Positions 1 through 8,541 of a DNA stretch of 64,000 nucleotides are shown here, in pieces. Source of the stretch: Sinomicrobium kalidii (GTDB lineage Bacteria; Bacteroidota; Bacteroidia; Flavobacteriales; Flavobacteriaceae); contig NZ_CP089211.1 in NCBI RefSeq assembly GCF_021183825.1, positions 2,852,001-2,916,000 on the forward strand, in the 5' to 3' direction. The translations under genes were made by a program, and so were the position numbers. The notes beneath the pieces were generated by a model. That model was not told the origin of the DNA, did not search any database, and was given only the letters and a program-made list of their open reading frames with translations. Each line of letters starts with the position of its first letter. The first letter of the stretch is position 1.

Positions 1-554
1 ATTTTTGCTATGATGATGCGGAGTTTGACATTATGAAAAGGGATATAGCATTTTGTAAAGAAGCAGGCTGTGCCGGCATTGTCTCCGGGATACTGACTTC
101 GGATAATGAGCCGGATGAAGAACGAACAAGGGAACTTGTGGAATTGACACGACCACTTACTTTTACATTTCACCGGGCTTTTGACTGGGTCACTGATCCT
201 CTGCAAACCGCTGATTTATTGAAAACACTGGAAGTGGACCGGATTTTGACTTCAGGCCAAAAAACTGTTGCTGCCCTCGGGATGGATCTGCTTGTGGCCT
301 TGCGGGAAAAGTGTGAGGGCAAACCCGTGATTATGCCGGGAGGAGGGATCAATGAAAATAATATCGCAGATTTTGTGCGGAACGGATTCGGGGAAGTCCA
401 TTTTTCGGCCACTGTTTTTCGTCAGGTGCTTCACAATACCCCGGAAATTTCCATGAACAGTCCCAAATTTCTGGACGAAACGGCAATACCATTTTCCGAT
501 ATAGATAAAATCAGGCGTATATCAGACAGATTAAAACAGGAAACAGAAAGCTAA
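1..554 (+). CDS. cutC: CutC family protein, C-terminal part (5' end outside window)
   Basis: The reading frame is open from base 3, so the gene begins before the window; 183 codons are visible of a family length of about 240. The first codons read FCYDDAEFDIMKRDI, the typical CutC segment after the RPRGG motif, followed by the conserved GCAGIVSGIL, the TFHRAFDW stretch and a glycine-rich IMPGGGINENN loop. CutC is a TIM-barrel protein historically linked to copper homeostasis; its biochemical activity is not settled. The gene is convergent with the next one and their stop ends overlap by 4 bp (551-554), so there is no room for a terminator between them. The identification is secure; the missing N-terminus is due only to the window edge. 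Confidence 0.9.
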   Translation, partial: FCYDDAEFDIMKRDIAFCKEAGCAGIVSGILTSDNEPDEERTRELVELTRPLTFTFHRAFDWVTDPLQTADLLKTLEVDRILTSGQKTVAALGMDLLVALREKCEGKPVIMPGGGINENNIADFVRNGFGEVHFSATVFRQVLHNTPEISMNSPKFLDETAIPFSDIDKIRRISDRLKQETES

Positions 555-1612
555 CTTCCCTGTACGGGGATTTTCATATAAGCTACAAAACAATGTTTCT
601 TGATCCCGGTTTGCAACGCAAAATTGTTTTGATACAAAAGGAACAAACGGCGTTTTACATTCTTGATCCCTATGCCACCCCTGGGTTTTATGGAGTCGTC
701 TTCCGGGTTTATGGTGTTTTTAATGAGGAAATGAAGGCTGTTGTCACCCGGAAGTGATTTAAAGGTGATGTCTATATGCATTTCTTTGTCTGCATTGCCG
801 CCGTGCTTAAAACAGTTTTCAATAAACGGTAAAAATAACAGTGGCGGGGTTTTTACTTCTTCAATGTTCCCGATGATATTCAGGCTAAGTCCGATATTTC
901 CGCGCCGCAGTTCTTCCAGGTTCACATAGCTGTTGATATACCGGATTTCCCGGGTGAGGTGAATGTTCCGTTCCTGTACTTCATAAAGCACATACTGCAT
1001 AATTTCCGAAAGTTTTACTACTACCCGTGGTGCATTGTCAGACTTTTGCAAGGTAAGTGCGTAGAGGCTGTTCAGCGTGTTAAAGAAAAAGTGCGGCTGT
1101 ATCTGGGCACGCAGGTATTTTATTTCGGTCTGCAGTTGCAGTTTCTGTAGTTCGTCCCGCTGATTCTTTACCGATATCCAGTCTATGGTCAGTTTTATGG
1201 CAGAAACAAATGCTACCACATAAAGTTCGCCCAACACAACGGTTATAAAGTGATTGAGGCTCGGGGCCGTCTGCCCTTCGGGAGCTTCCGGCCAGATGGT
1301 TTTGTCAATAAACCAATACATCATCCCTGTTTTGAGAAAATAAAAGAAAACGGAAGAAAGCAGTATCCAGGCAATGTAAGCTATGATTTTCTTCCGGGCA
1401 ATGTATTTCGGGATAAGGACATAGATATGCCAGTAACAAAACAGGATGCTGACGAAAAAACTGACCAGGTTGGATTTTGCCGAATACGTATAGTCGTTAA
1501 AATAACTCCCCCAACGGATGGTATTGAAAATGTAATAGAGTATCCAGAAGATAAAATGATATTTTACCGGGATGGTATAGTTGTATGCGATCGGGCCGGA
1601 AGTGTTTTTCAT
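551..1612 (-). CDS. LytS/YehU-type sensor histidine kinase, orphan
   Basis: 353 aa. The N-terminal 145 residues contain about four hydrophobic segments (near 18-32, 47-66, 76-94 and 121-142), so the sensor part is membrane-embedded. A short coiled linker (150-166) leads to the His_kinase domain with the phosphoacceptor His174 in QPHFFFNTLNSLYAL and the N-box FIENCFKHG (Asn266). A GGIGIKNVKRRL segment near the end matches the ATP-lid region. Kinases of this class normally phosphorylate a LytTR response regulator encoded next door; none is adjacent, since cutC lies on one side and a SusC gene is divergent on the other. The signal sensed cannot be read from the sequence. A second, complete LytS/LytTR pair lies at 42-43.8 kb. 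Confidence 0.88.
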   Translation of the reverse strand: MKNTSGPIAYNYTIPVKYHFIFWILYYIFNTIRWGSYFNDYTYSAKSNLVSFFVSILFCYWHIYVLIPKYIARKKIIAYIAWILLSSVFFYFLKTGMMYWFIDKTIWPEAPEGQTAPSLNHFITVVLGELYVVAFVSAIKLTIDWISVKNQRDELQKLQLQTEIKYLRAQIQPHFFFNTLNSLYALTLQKSDNAPRVVVKLSEIMQYVLYEVQERNIHLTREIRYINSYVNLEELRRGNIGLSLNIIGNIEEVKTPPLLFLPFIENCFKHGGNADKEMHIDITFKSLPGDNSLHFLIKNTINPEDDSIKPRGGIGIKNVKRRLFLLYQNNFALQTGIKKHCFVAYMKIPVQGS

Positions 1613-1973
1613 GCTTTACGGTTTTTAATGGCCGGTTGATGTCATAGACGGGCGGGGTTCACATTAGGTTAAACGGTGTGTGTTTTTCCGGATTCAAGGT
1701 AAAAAAGAAATGTTGTAATGTTAATATTAAGGGTGAATTTTTATTTGATTATCGTTTGTCTACGAATACGTGCCGTCTGTTGTATAAAAAGCGTCATTTA
1801 TATAAATAATTTTTAACAAAAATTTAATACTGTTAGTTTAGGCTCACTAACTAAAGTCAATTTTTCATTGTGAAGTGCACACGAATTTTTCCGGTAACCT
1901 TCTCTGGAAAATTCCTGTAATCGTGAAATTTTACGATGGGATGTTCTTTGTCAAATCAAAAAAGCAAAAACAA
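1613..1973. other. intergenic region between divergent kinase and susC
   Basis: This AT-rich 361-bp gap must hold the promoters of both divergent genes. A small inverted repeat GTTAGT/ACTAAC (1832-1837 and 1846-1851) is visible. I find no convincing TAnnTTTG -7 box and no RNA gene. The frame of the downstream SusC gene extends back to a GTG at 1875, but the extra residues do not look like a signal peptide, so I leave them as untranslated leader. Confidence 0.5.
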
Positions 1974-4900
1974 ATGAAGAGAATTTTAGTAATGAGCCTG
2001 TGTTTCCTGTTCATGTCGGTACTCGTATATGGTCAGGAAGGGACGGTTACCGGAACGGTGGTTTCCAAAAAGGATCAGACACCGTTGCCGGGAGTAAACA
2101 TTCTGGTGGTCGGGGAACCTGTAGGGACCTCAACCGACTTTGACGGAAATTATACGATAGAGGTCTCTGAGGGACAGCAACTGCAGTTTTCCTATCTGGG
2201 ATTTGTTGCGCATACTGTTACTGTGGGAAGCGAATCGGTCATTGATGTGCAATTGGAAGAAGACGCTTCCCAACTGGATGAGGTCGTGGTAACGGCGCTG
2301 GGTATTTCCAGGGAAAAGAAAGCCCTGGGATATGCGGTTACCGAGTTGAAATCTGAAGAGATCAACACGATAAAAGACCATAACGTGGCCAATTCACTTG
2401 TGGGTAAAGTGGCCGGGGTAGTTGTAAACCAGTCCGGCGGAGTCGGTTCGGGGTCTCGGATCACTATCCGGGGGAACAATAGTATCACCGGAAATAATCA
2501 GGCTCTTATTGTTGTAGATGGTATTCCCATTGATGCTACCGGAGCCGATTCCGGAGGAGATGTATACAGCAGTACGGTTACCGGAGGAGGGATAACCGAC
2601 ATAAATCCCGAAGATGTGGAATCAGTTTCCATACTCAAAGGTCCCAATGCTGCCGCGCTCTACGGGTCCAGGGCAGGTAACGGGGTAATATTAATTACGA
2701 CCAAAAAAGGTAGTAAAGGACAGGGGCTGGGTATCTCCGTCAATTCTAATGTTACCCTGGAAAATGTAATGTTCCTCCCCGATTACCAGAATATTTACGG
2801 GCAGGGGACAAACGGGGTTCCGTATCCGAACCTTAGCGATATGGGCGGCGCCTCATGGGGAAGTGAACTGGACGGTTCACAGCAGTTGTATTATACCGGG
2901 GAGGAAAGAGCGTATAATGCCCAACCGGATAATGTGAAGGACTTTTTTGAAACCGGGCTAAAGAGTATAAATTCCCTTTCCATAGAAAAGGGAGGTGATG
3001 CATATAGTGTAAGATTTTCCTATACCAATAACAACACTACTTCCGTAATTCCGGATTCCAAATTGAACAGTCATAGTTTTAATCTCCGGGGATTGGTAGA
3101 CCTCACTGACAAGCTGAGCTTTGACGGTAAGGCCACATATTTTACCCAGGAACTGAACAACCGTGTATCTCTGGGTTCCGAAGGAGTCCTGGCATACGTG
3201 TATTACATGCCGAGAAATATCAGGGTAAAGGGGCTGAAAAACTACCAGATGGAGAACCCTTCCGTATATGATCCCCAGAACGGTCTGAGCGATTATGACG
3301 TTATTAGTTATGCAGGACAGGGAAAGAGTACCGGAAATCCGTATTGGATGTTGAATAAGGATACCAACGATGAAAGAAGGTCGAGATTTCTGGGATTTGC
3401 AAAACTGAATTATCAGTTTAACGACTGGTTATCGGCGTTTATCCGTATTGGTAGCGATGTTACCAATATAAGGACAGATCTGATAAACCAGGTAGGGCAT
3501 CATTTCAACAGGTATGGTTCGCTGGCATTCGGAACATCCAAAAATACCGAATTAAATGCGGACTTTTTGTTTTCTGTCAATAAGGACCTGAGTGAAAAGC
3601 TGAACCTTTCGGCCAATGTAGGGGGGAACCTTTCCAAACGGACAAACGAAAATATGTCGGTTTCCGGACGACAGTTTAAAATACCTACCCGGGCATTGCT
3701 GGCCAACACTTCTGTACAGACCAGTACACATACTCCCTTATCGGTTAAAAAGGTGAATTCACTGTACGGAGCATTTAGTTTCGCTTATGACGACTTTGTG
3801 TATCTGGACCTGACCGCAAGAAACGACTGGTCTTCCACATTACCCAAAGACAACAGGTCCTTTTTTTATCCTTCGGCCAGTTTCTCCGTGTTGGCAGACC
3901 GGTTTCTGGATCCTGAAAAAAACACTTTCGATCTCTTTAAGCTGAGAGCAGGATGGGCAGAGGTAGGAAATGATACGGATCCGTATCAACTCAGGCAGAC
4001 ATTTAGCATCAGTCAGCAGGGATATCTGGGACTTACCGTTCTGGATCCTCCGAATGTCAAGGCTAACGCCAACCTGAAACCGGAAAGTGTAAAATCACTT
4101 GAATTCGGGGTAGAAGCCAGAATGTTCGGGAACCGTCTCTATGCCGATTTCTCTGTATATAGAATTGTGACCAACGATCTTATTTTTGACGTACCGGTAA
4201 ATCCGGCAACAGGCTATAATTTTTTCAGGGAAAATGTAGGGGAAACAGAAAACAAAGGGGTAGAATTGCTCATTGGAGGTGTCCCTGTTCGGAATGAGGA
4301 CTTTAGCTGGGATATAGCCTTTAATTTCTCCAGGAATAAGAACAGGCTGAACAAATTGATAGACGGCCTGGATTCCTACGTGTTTAATACGAGTAATAGC
4401 GGAAACGTATCGCTCCGGGCACAGGTGGACGGAGCTATAGGAGACATCTACGGAACTACATGGAAAACCGATGAGAACGGGAACCTGCTGGTAAATGCCG
4501 AAGGAAGGCCTGTGCAGTCCACCGAACAAGAACATCTCGGGAACTCCCAGCCGGACTGGATAGGAGGATTGACCAATACATTTTCATACAAAAACTTTTC
4601 GTTCCGGTTTCTGGTAGACGCCAGGATAGGCGGCGAGATTTATTCGGCTACTTCGGCTGCCCTCGACGGTAACGGGGTTTCGGAAAGAAGTTTACTGTAC
4701 CGCGATGGAGGTGTAGTGGTTGATGCTATCAATGAAGGAACAGGAGAGCAGAATGCCGAAAATATTACAGCCCAGGAATACTGGAGTAATTATTCGGGTA
4801 TCGCAGCACCTTATATATACGACCAGACCAATGTCCGGCTCAGGGAATTTTCGCTGAACTACAATGTTCCGAAAAGTTTTGTACAGAAACTGGGGTTAAA

Positions 4901-5069
4901 TTCAGCTTCATTGGGATTGATTGGCAGAAACCTGTTTTTCTTCTATAAGAAGGCCAAAGATATAGACCCGGATGCCACATTGGGAACCGGGCTTACCGGA
5001 CAGGGTATTTCACTGAATAATGTACCTACGGTACGGAGTCTTGGCGTAAATGTAAATCTTAAATTTTAA
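1974..5069 (+). CDS. SusC/RagA-family TonB-linked outer membrane transporter
   Basis: 1031 aa. I place the start at ATG 1974 because a textbook signal peptide follows at once (MKRILVMSLCFLFM, ending near VYGQ); an upstream in-frame GTG at 1875 would put 33 residues in front of it. After the signal comes a carboxypeptidase-regulatory-like domain (TVTGTVVSKKDQTPLPGVNI), then LDEVVVTALGI, a plug domain with the DGIPID and ALYGSRAGNGVILITT hallmarks, and a long beta barrel ending in LGVNVNLKF with a terminal aromatic. It should form the TonB-dependent channel of a SusCD nutrient importer in the outer membrane. The SusD partner starts 11 bp downstream. No glycan-degrading enzyme is adjacent, so the substrate is open. 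Confidence 0.93.
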   Translation: MKRILVMSLCFLFMSVLVYGQEGTVTGTVVSKKDQTPLPGVNILVVGEPVGTSTDFDGNYTIEVSEGQQLQFSYLGFVAHTVTVGSESVIDVQLEEDASQLDEVVVTALGISREKKALGYAVTELKSEEINTIKDHNVANSLVGKVAGVVVNQSGGVGSGSRITIRGNNSITGNNQALIVVDGIPIDATGADSGGDVYSSTVTGGGITDINPEDVESVSILKGPNAAALYGSRAGNGVILITTKKGSKGQGLGISVNSNVTLENVMFLPDYQNIYGQGTNGVPYPNLSDMGGASWGSELDGSQQLYYTGEERAYNAQPDNVKDFFETGLKSINSLSIEKGGDAYSVRFSYTNNNTTSVIPDSKLNSHSFNLRGLVDLTDKLSFDGKATYFTQELNNRVSLGSEGVLAYVYYMPRNIRVKGLKNYQMENPSVYDPQNGLSDYDVISYAGQGKSTGNPYWMLNKDTNDERRSRFLGFAKLNYQFNDWLSAFIRIGSDVTNIRTDLINQVGHHFNRYGSLAFGTSKNTELNADFLFSVNKDLSEKLNLSANVGGNLSKRTNENMSVSGRQFKIPTRALLANTSVQTSTHTPLSVKKVNSLYGAFSFAYDDFVYLDLTARNDWSSTLPKDNRSFFYPSASFSVLADRFLDPEKNTFDLFKLRAGWAEVGNDTDPYQLRQTFSISQQGYLGLTVLDPPNVKANANLKPESVKSLEFGVEARMFGNRLYADFSVYRIVTNDLIFDVPVNPATGYNFFRENVGETENKGVELLIGGVPVRNEDFSWDIAFNFSRNKNRLNKLIDGLDSYVFNTSNSGNVSLRAQVDGAIGDIYGTTWKTDENGNLLVNAEGRPVQSTEQEHLGNSQPDWIGGLTNTFSYKNFSFRFLVDARIGGEIYSATSAALDGNGVSERSLLYRDGGVVVDAINEGTGEQNAENITAQEYWSNYSGIAAPYIYDQTNVRLREFSLNYNVPKSFVQKLGLNSASLGLIGRNLFFFYKKAKDIDPDATLGTGLTGQGISLNNVPTVRSLGVNVNLKF

Positions 5070-5080
5070 AAGGAAACACC

Positions 5081-6772
5081 ATGAAAAAGATAATAAACAG
5101 TTTATATTTATCCGTATTGGTCCTTCTTATATCGGCAGGTTGTTCCGATTTTGAAGAGATAAACGAACGACCGGACGAGTTTCCCTCAGAAGAAGTAAGC
5201 GCAAAATTCTTTCTCACCGGTCTCCAGATCGGGTTGTATGCTCCCGACCGTTTTCCGTATTGGCGTGCTCAACTGATTCATGCCGATCGTTTTGCAGGGC
5301 ATTTTACTTTTGGTTTTAACGGTTGCTGGTGGAATGACGGGCTGGCCTATACTTATGATATAGGATATACCGATGCTGCCTATGACTGGATAGCAAATTA
5401 CATCGTAAAACTAAGTGCCTTCATCAATTTTGTACAAGAGGGCGGCGAACTGGAAAATGATAAGTTTTATGCTATTGCCTTGATAATGAAGGGGCTTTAT
5501 TATCAGATGTTTACAGATACATTCGGAATGGTGTCATATTCTGAGGCCTTAAATCCGGACATTATCACCCCCGGGTACGATAGTCAGGCCGACATCTATG
5601 AGGGGGTTATTGCAGAACTTGAAGAAGCCATGACCATTATAGGAGAGGCTTCCGCTACGGGAGAAGGAGTGGAGTTGCTCACAAATAACGACCTTTTCTT
5701 TAACGGGGATTTGCAAAAGTGGAAAAAACTGGCCAACAGTCTAAAATTGAGGATGGCTTTGAGGGCACAGGGGGCATCCGGGGCTTCCTTTGCGGAAACG
5801 GCAGTTGACGAAGCCATGCAGCAAGGACTTTTAATTGCCGAAGCAGATAATGTGCTCATGGAAAAGGATACCGAAATAGACCAGTTCCAGAATGCGGTAT
5901 ACGGTGATGTATGGCATAATTTCGGAGTAGGCTCCAACTGGACCGTAGGCAAAACCCTTATTGATTACCTGAGAAACAACAATGATCCCAGGCTGTTCAA
6001 ATATGCCCGACCCATAGACGGCGGGGAAGTGGTTTTTGCCAAACCTGCCGGAGGACAGGGAGAAGCACTGTTTGACAAGCATGTCGATTTTATTGTGGAA
6101 CAACTGGACAATGCGGGGGTGCCTTATAGCAGGACCGACGGGGCAGATGAGGTTACCGTTACAGTTGAAGAAGGAGAATATTATGTAGGACAGCCCACCA
6201 GGCTTAATGCCGACATATATACGCATGTGAAAGAGGCCCTTTTTTCCCGTCCGGCAGATATCATTATCAATCCGAAAAACCAGGGGCTTCCCATTTTTCC
6301 AGAGGTGGTCTTTACTGCTGCCGAAGGTAATTTTTTACAGGCAGAAGCCATTGTTAAGGGGTTAGCTGCCGGAGATGCCCAATCCTTGTACCAGGAAGGG
6401 ATTCGCCAGGCTATGCTGATGTGGGGTGTGAGTGAAGGAGATATAGATACTTTCCTTGCCACAGAAGACATGGCGCTCCTAAATGGAACCCCGGAGGAAA
6501 ACCTGGAAAAAATTGCCATTCAGCGATGGATCGCTGCTTATACCGATGGCTTTGAAGCCTGGGCCATAGTCCGGGACACCGGATATCCGTCCGAATTGTA
6601 CCAGGGAGTGTCCGATTATGATATTTTTAGTGCGGGAACGCTTAATGGCGCCTATCCCCAGCGAATGAGGTACGGGACCAATGCCTATAATACGAACGGT
6701 GAGAATACCCGGGAAGCTAACCAGGTACAGGGGCCGGATGAACAGACAACAAAACTCTGGTGGGCCAGATAA
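5081..6772 (+). CDS. SusD-like substrate-binding lipoprotein (SusD-like_2 type)
   Basis: 563 aa with a lipoprotein signal: the lipobox LISAGC places the acylated Cys at residue 21. The mature start (SDFEEINERPDEFP) and the helical arrangement resemble the SusD-like_2 branch rather than classical SusD/RagB. It should be the surface lid that captures ligand for the SusC barrel encoded 11 bp upstream; the two form one operon that ends at the hairpin at 6804-6838. Tryptophan- and aromatic-rich segments near residues 80-110 (GCWWNDGLAY) may contact the ligand, but that is inference. This pair differs in family from the SusCD pair at 52-57 kb. Confidence 0.9.
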   Translation: MKKIINSLYLSVLVLLISAGCSDFEEINERPDEFPSEEVSAKFFLTGLQIGLYAPDRFPYWRAQLIHADRFAGHFTFGFNGCWWNDGLAYTYDIGYTDAAYDWIANYIVKLSAFINFVQEGGELENDKFYAIALIMKGLYYQMFTDTFGMVSYSEALNPDIITPGYDSQADIYEGVIAELEEAMTIIGEASATGEGVELLTNNDLFFNGDLQKWKKLANSLKLRMALRAQGASGASFAETAVDEAMQQGLLIAEADNVLMEKDTEIDQFQNAVYGDVWHNFGVGSNWTVGKTLIDYLRNNNDPRLFKYARPIDGGEVVFAKPAGGQGEALFDKHVDFIVEQLDNAGVPYSRTDGADEVTVTVEEGEYYVGQPTRLNADIYTHVKEALFSRPADIIINPKNQGLPIFPEVVFTAAEGNFLQAEAIVKGLAAGDAQSLYQEGIRQAMLMWGVSEGDIDTFLATEDMALLNGTPEENLEKIAIQRWIAAYTDGFEAWAIVRDTGYPSELYQGVSDYDIFSAGTLNGAYPQRMRYGTNAYNTNGENTREANQVQGPDEQTTKLWWAR

Positions 6773-6803
6773 CAGTGTCCGCTCACTGTGTTATTTTAAC
6801 CGG

Positions 6804-6838
6804 AGCGGGGATGTAACAAACGTCCCCGCTTTTTCTTT
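6804..6838 (+). terminator. rho-independent terminator of the first susCD operon
   Basis: An 8-bp stem AGCGGGGA/TCCCCGCT (6804-6811 and 6823-6830) with an 11-nt loop is followed by TTTTCTTT. It lies about 30 bp after the susD stop codon. Confidence 0.85.
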
Positions 6839-6907
6839 AACATTACCATAACAAAGGATATTCCCCGAATACCTTACTTTTATACCTTTAAAACTAAAAG
6901 GTTACGT

Positions 6908-8137
6908 ATGTGGAATTGGGTTCTCTTTGTTTTTTTGTATATCCTTTTGGGATTTTATGCATTTCAGGCGGTCCGGGTACTTACCAAGAGCCCTTTTGTG
7001 TTGTATGCCTATCTGCTTTTTTCGCTCGTAATAGTAGCTAATTTTATATATCATTTCGCCATTTTGGGGGCAGAAAGGGGAATCAGTGGTGCTGCGAGTT
7101 ATGCCCTGGCATACCTGTTTATCCTTATCCTTTTTCAGCTTATCGTGGTTGTTTTCCTGTTCGGGGAGGACCTGGTGCGTCTCGGTATTGGCGCGTTTCA
7201 TAAATTAAGTGGCTCCGCGGAAAAATCCGGAATGCCTTCAAGGCGAAAATTTTTAAGTGTCGTTGCCCTGGGGGTGGCGGCCATACCCTTTACCAGTCTT
7301 CTGTACGGGATGTTCAGGGGCAAATACGATTTCCGGGTGCTGAAATACACCCTGGAATTCGACGACCTTCCCGATGCTTTCGACGGGTATAAGATCACAC
7401 AGATATCAGACATTCATAGCGGTAGTTTTGACAACAGGGAAAAGGTGGACTATGCCATAGACCTGATAAACCGGCAGGAAGGAGATGTGCTTCTTTTTAC
7501 CGGGGATATGGTTAACAATAAAGCAGATGAGATGCTGCCCTGGATGGAGAGCTTTTCCAGGTTAAAGGCCCGTGACGGCAAGTATTCCATATTGGGTAAC
7601 CATGACTACGGGGATTATGCAGACTGGAACAGTGAAGAAGACAAGGCTGCAAACCTGGAATATTTAAAAGAGTTGCAACGGCAACTCGGTTTTGACCTGT
7701 TGCTGAACGAAAGCAGGTTCCTGGAAAGGAAAAAAGATAAGATAGCCCTGATCGGTGTGGAAAACTGGGGCGCAGGTGGTTTTAAAAAGGCAGGTGACCT
7801 GGAGAAGGCCATACGGAATGTAGATGAGGATGCCTTTAAAATACTGATGAGCCACGATCCCTCACATTGGGAGAAGGAAGTGATAAAACACCCGTACCAC
7901 TACCACCTTACACTGAGCGGGCATACTCACGGTATGCAATTTGGTGTGGAAATCCCCGGTCTGGTAAAATGGAGCCCTATCAAATGGCGCTATAAATACT
8001 GGGCGGGTATTTACAGGGAAATGGGGCAGTATATCAACGTGAACCGGGGATTGGGCTTTATAGGTTATCCCGGAAGAGTGGGGATATGGCCTGAAATTTC
8101 TGTGATAGAACTAAAAAAGGCCGGAAAATCTGCATAA
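6908..8137 (+). CDS. membrane-anchored calcineurin-like metallophosphoesterase (YaeI/YkuE-like)
   Basis: 409 aa. Three hydrophobic segments fill residues 3-22, 30-52 and 64-86. They are followed by a linker with SRRKFL (111-116) and a fourth hydrophobic stretch (117-134), which looks like a twin-arginine signal inside the protein. The catalytic domain carries all metallophosphoesterase motifs: SDIH (Asp168, His170), FTGD (Asp200), GNHDYG, MSHDP and SGHTHG. Family members of the YaeI/YkuE branch hydrolyse phosphate esters such as lipid phosphates; the substrate here is unknown. The RR motif before the last membrane segment suggests the enzyme domain faces the periplasm. The gene stands alone with a short spacer before the thioredoxin-like gene. 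Confidence 0.88.
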   Translation: MWNWVLFVFLYILLGFYAFQAVRVLTKSPFVLYAYLLFSLVIVANFIYHFAILGAERGISGAASYALAYLFILILFQLIVVVFLFGEDLVRLGIGAFHKLSGSAEKSGMPSRRKFLSVVALGVAAIPFTSLLYGMFRGKYDFRVLKYTLEFDDLPDAFDGYKITQISDIHSGSFDNREKVDYAIDLINRQEGDVLLFTGDMVNNKADEMLPWMESFSRLKARDGKYSILGNHDYGDYADWNSEEDKAANLEYLKELQRQLGFDLLLNESRFLERKKDKIALIGVENWGAGGFKKAGDLEKAIRNVDEDAFKILMSHDPSHWEKEVIKHPYHYHLTLSGHTHGMQFGVEIPGLVKWSPIKWRYKYWAGIYREMGQYINVNRGLGFIGYPGRVGIWPEISVIELKKAGKSA

Positions 8138-8180
8138 TTCGCAGAAAATACTACATTTGTAATACTAATCCCTTGTTAAA

Positions 8181-8480
8181 ATGTCAAAATTCGGTGAATT
8201 AATAGATATCAGTATTCCGGTACTGCTGGATTTTTATACTGACTGGAACGAGGCATCGACGGCAATGCACCCCGTACTCAGGGACGTAGCTGCAGCGCTG
8301 GGCGATAAGGCGAAAGTGATAAAAATTGATGTGGACAAAAACCAGGAGTTGGCCAACGCCCTTCGGGTTAAGGGATTGCCTACACTGATGATCTATAAAG
8401 AAGGAGAAATGGTGTGGCGGCAGAGTGGCGAACTGGATGCCAATACGCTGATTGGTCTGCTACAGGAATATGTGCAATAA
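8181..8480 (+). CDS. thioredoxin-fold protein lacking the CxxC active site
   Basis: 99 aa, no signal peptide, so cytosolic. The thioredoxin pattern is clear: VLLDFYTDW, then KVIKIDVDKNQELA, the cis-proline GLPT (Pro67) and a C-terminal helix. The redox motif WCGPC is replaced by W-N-E-A-S (residues 22-26), and there is no cysteine anywhere in the protein. It therefore cannot act as a disulfide reductase and more likely binds or scaffolds a partner. I recall similar cysteine-free thioredoxin-family proteins in Flavobacteriia, so this may be a lineage trait rather than decay. It follows the phosphoesterase gene by 43 bp, possibly co-transcribed. Confidence 0.85.
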   Translation: MSKFGELIDISIPVLLDFYTDWNEASTAMHPVLRDVAAALGDKAKVIKIDVDKNQELANALRVKGLPTLMIYKEGEMVWRQSGELDANTLIGLLQEYVQ

Positions 8481-8495
8481 AATATGTTGGAATTC

Positions 8496-8530
8496 CCCTC
8501 CGGCAGGCCATTTCTGGTAATACCGGAGGG
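8496..8530. terminator. hairpin between convergent genes
   Basis: A perfect 8-bp inverted repeat CCCTCCGG/CCGGAGGG (8496-8503 and 8523-8530) lies between the thioredoxin-like gene and the convergent peptidase gene. The T-tracts are weak on both sides, so efficiency is uncertain. Confidence 0.5.
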
Positions 8531-8541
8531 AAGTCTTTCTG

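Noticed and set aside
1875..1973. 33-codon GTG extension of the first susC
   Set aside because: It would bury the signal peptide; the ATG at 1974 is the natural start.
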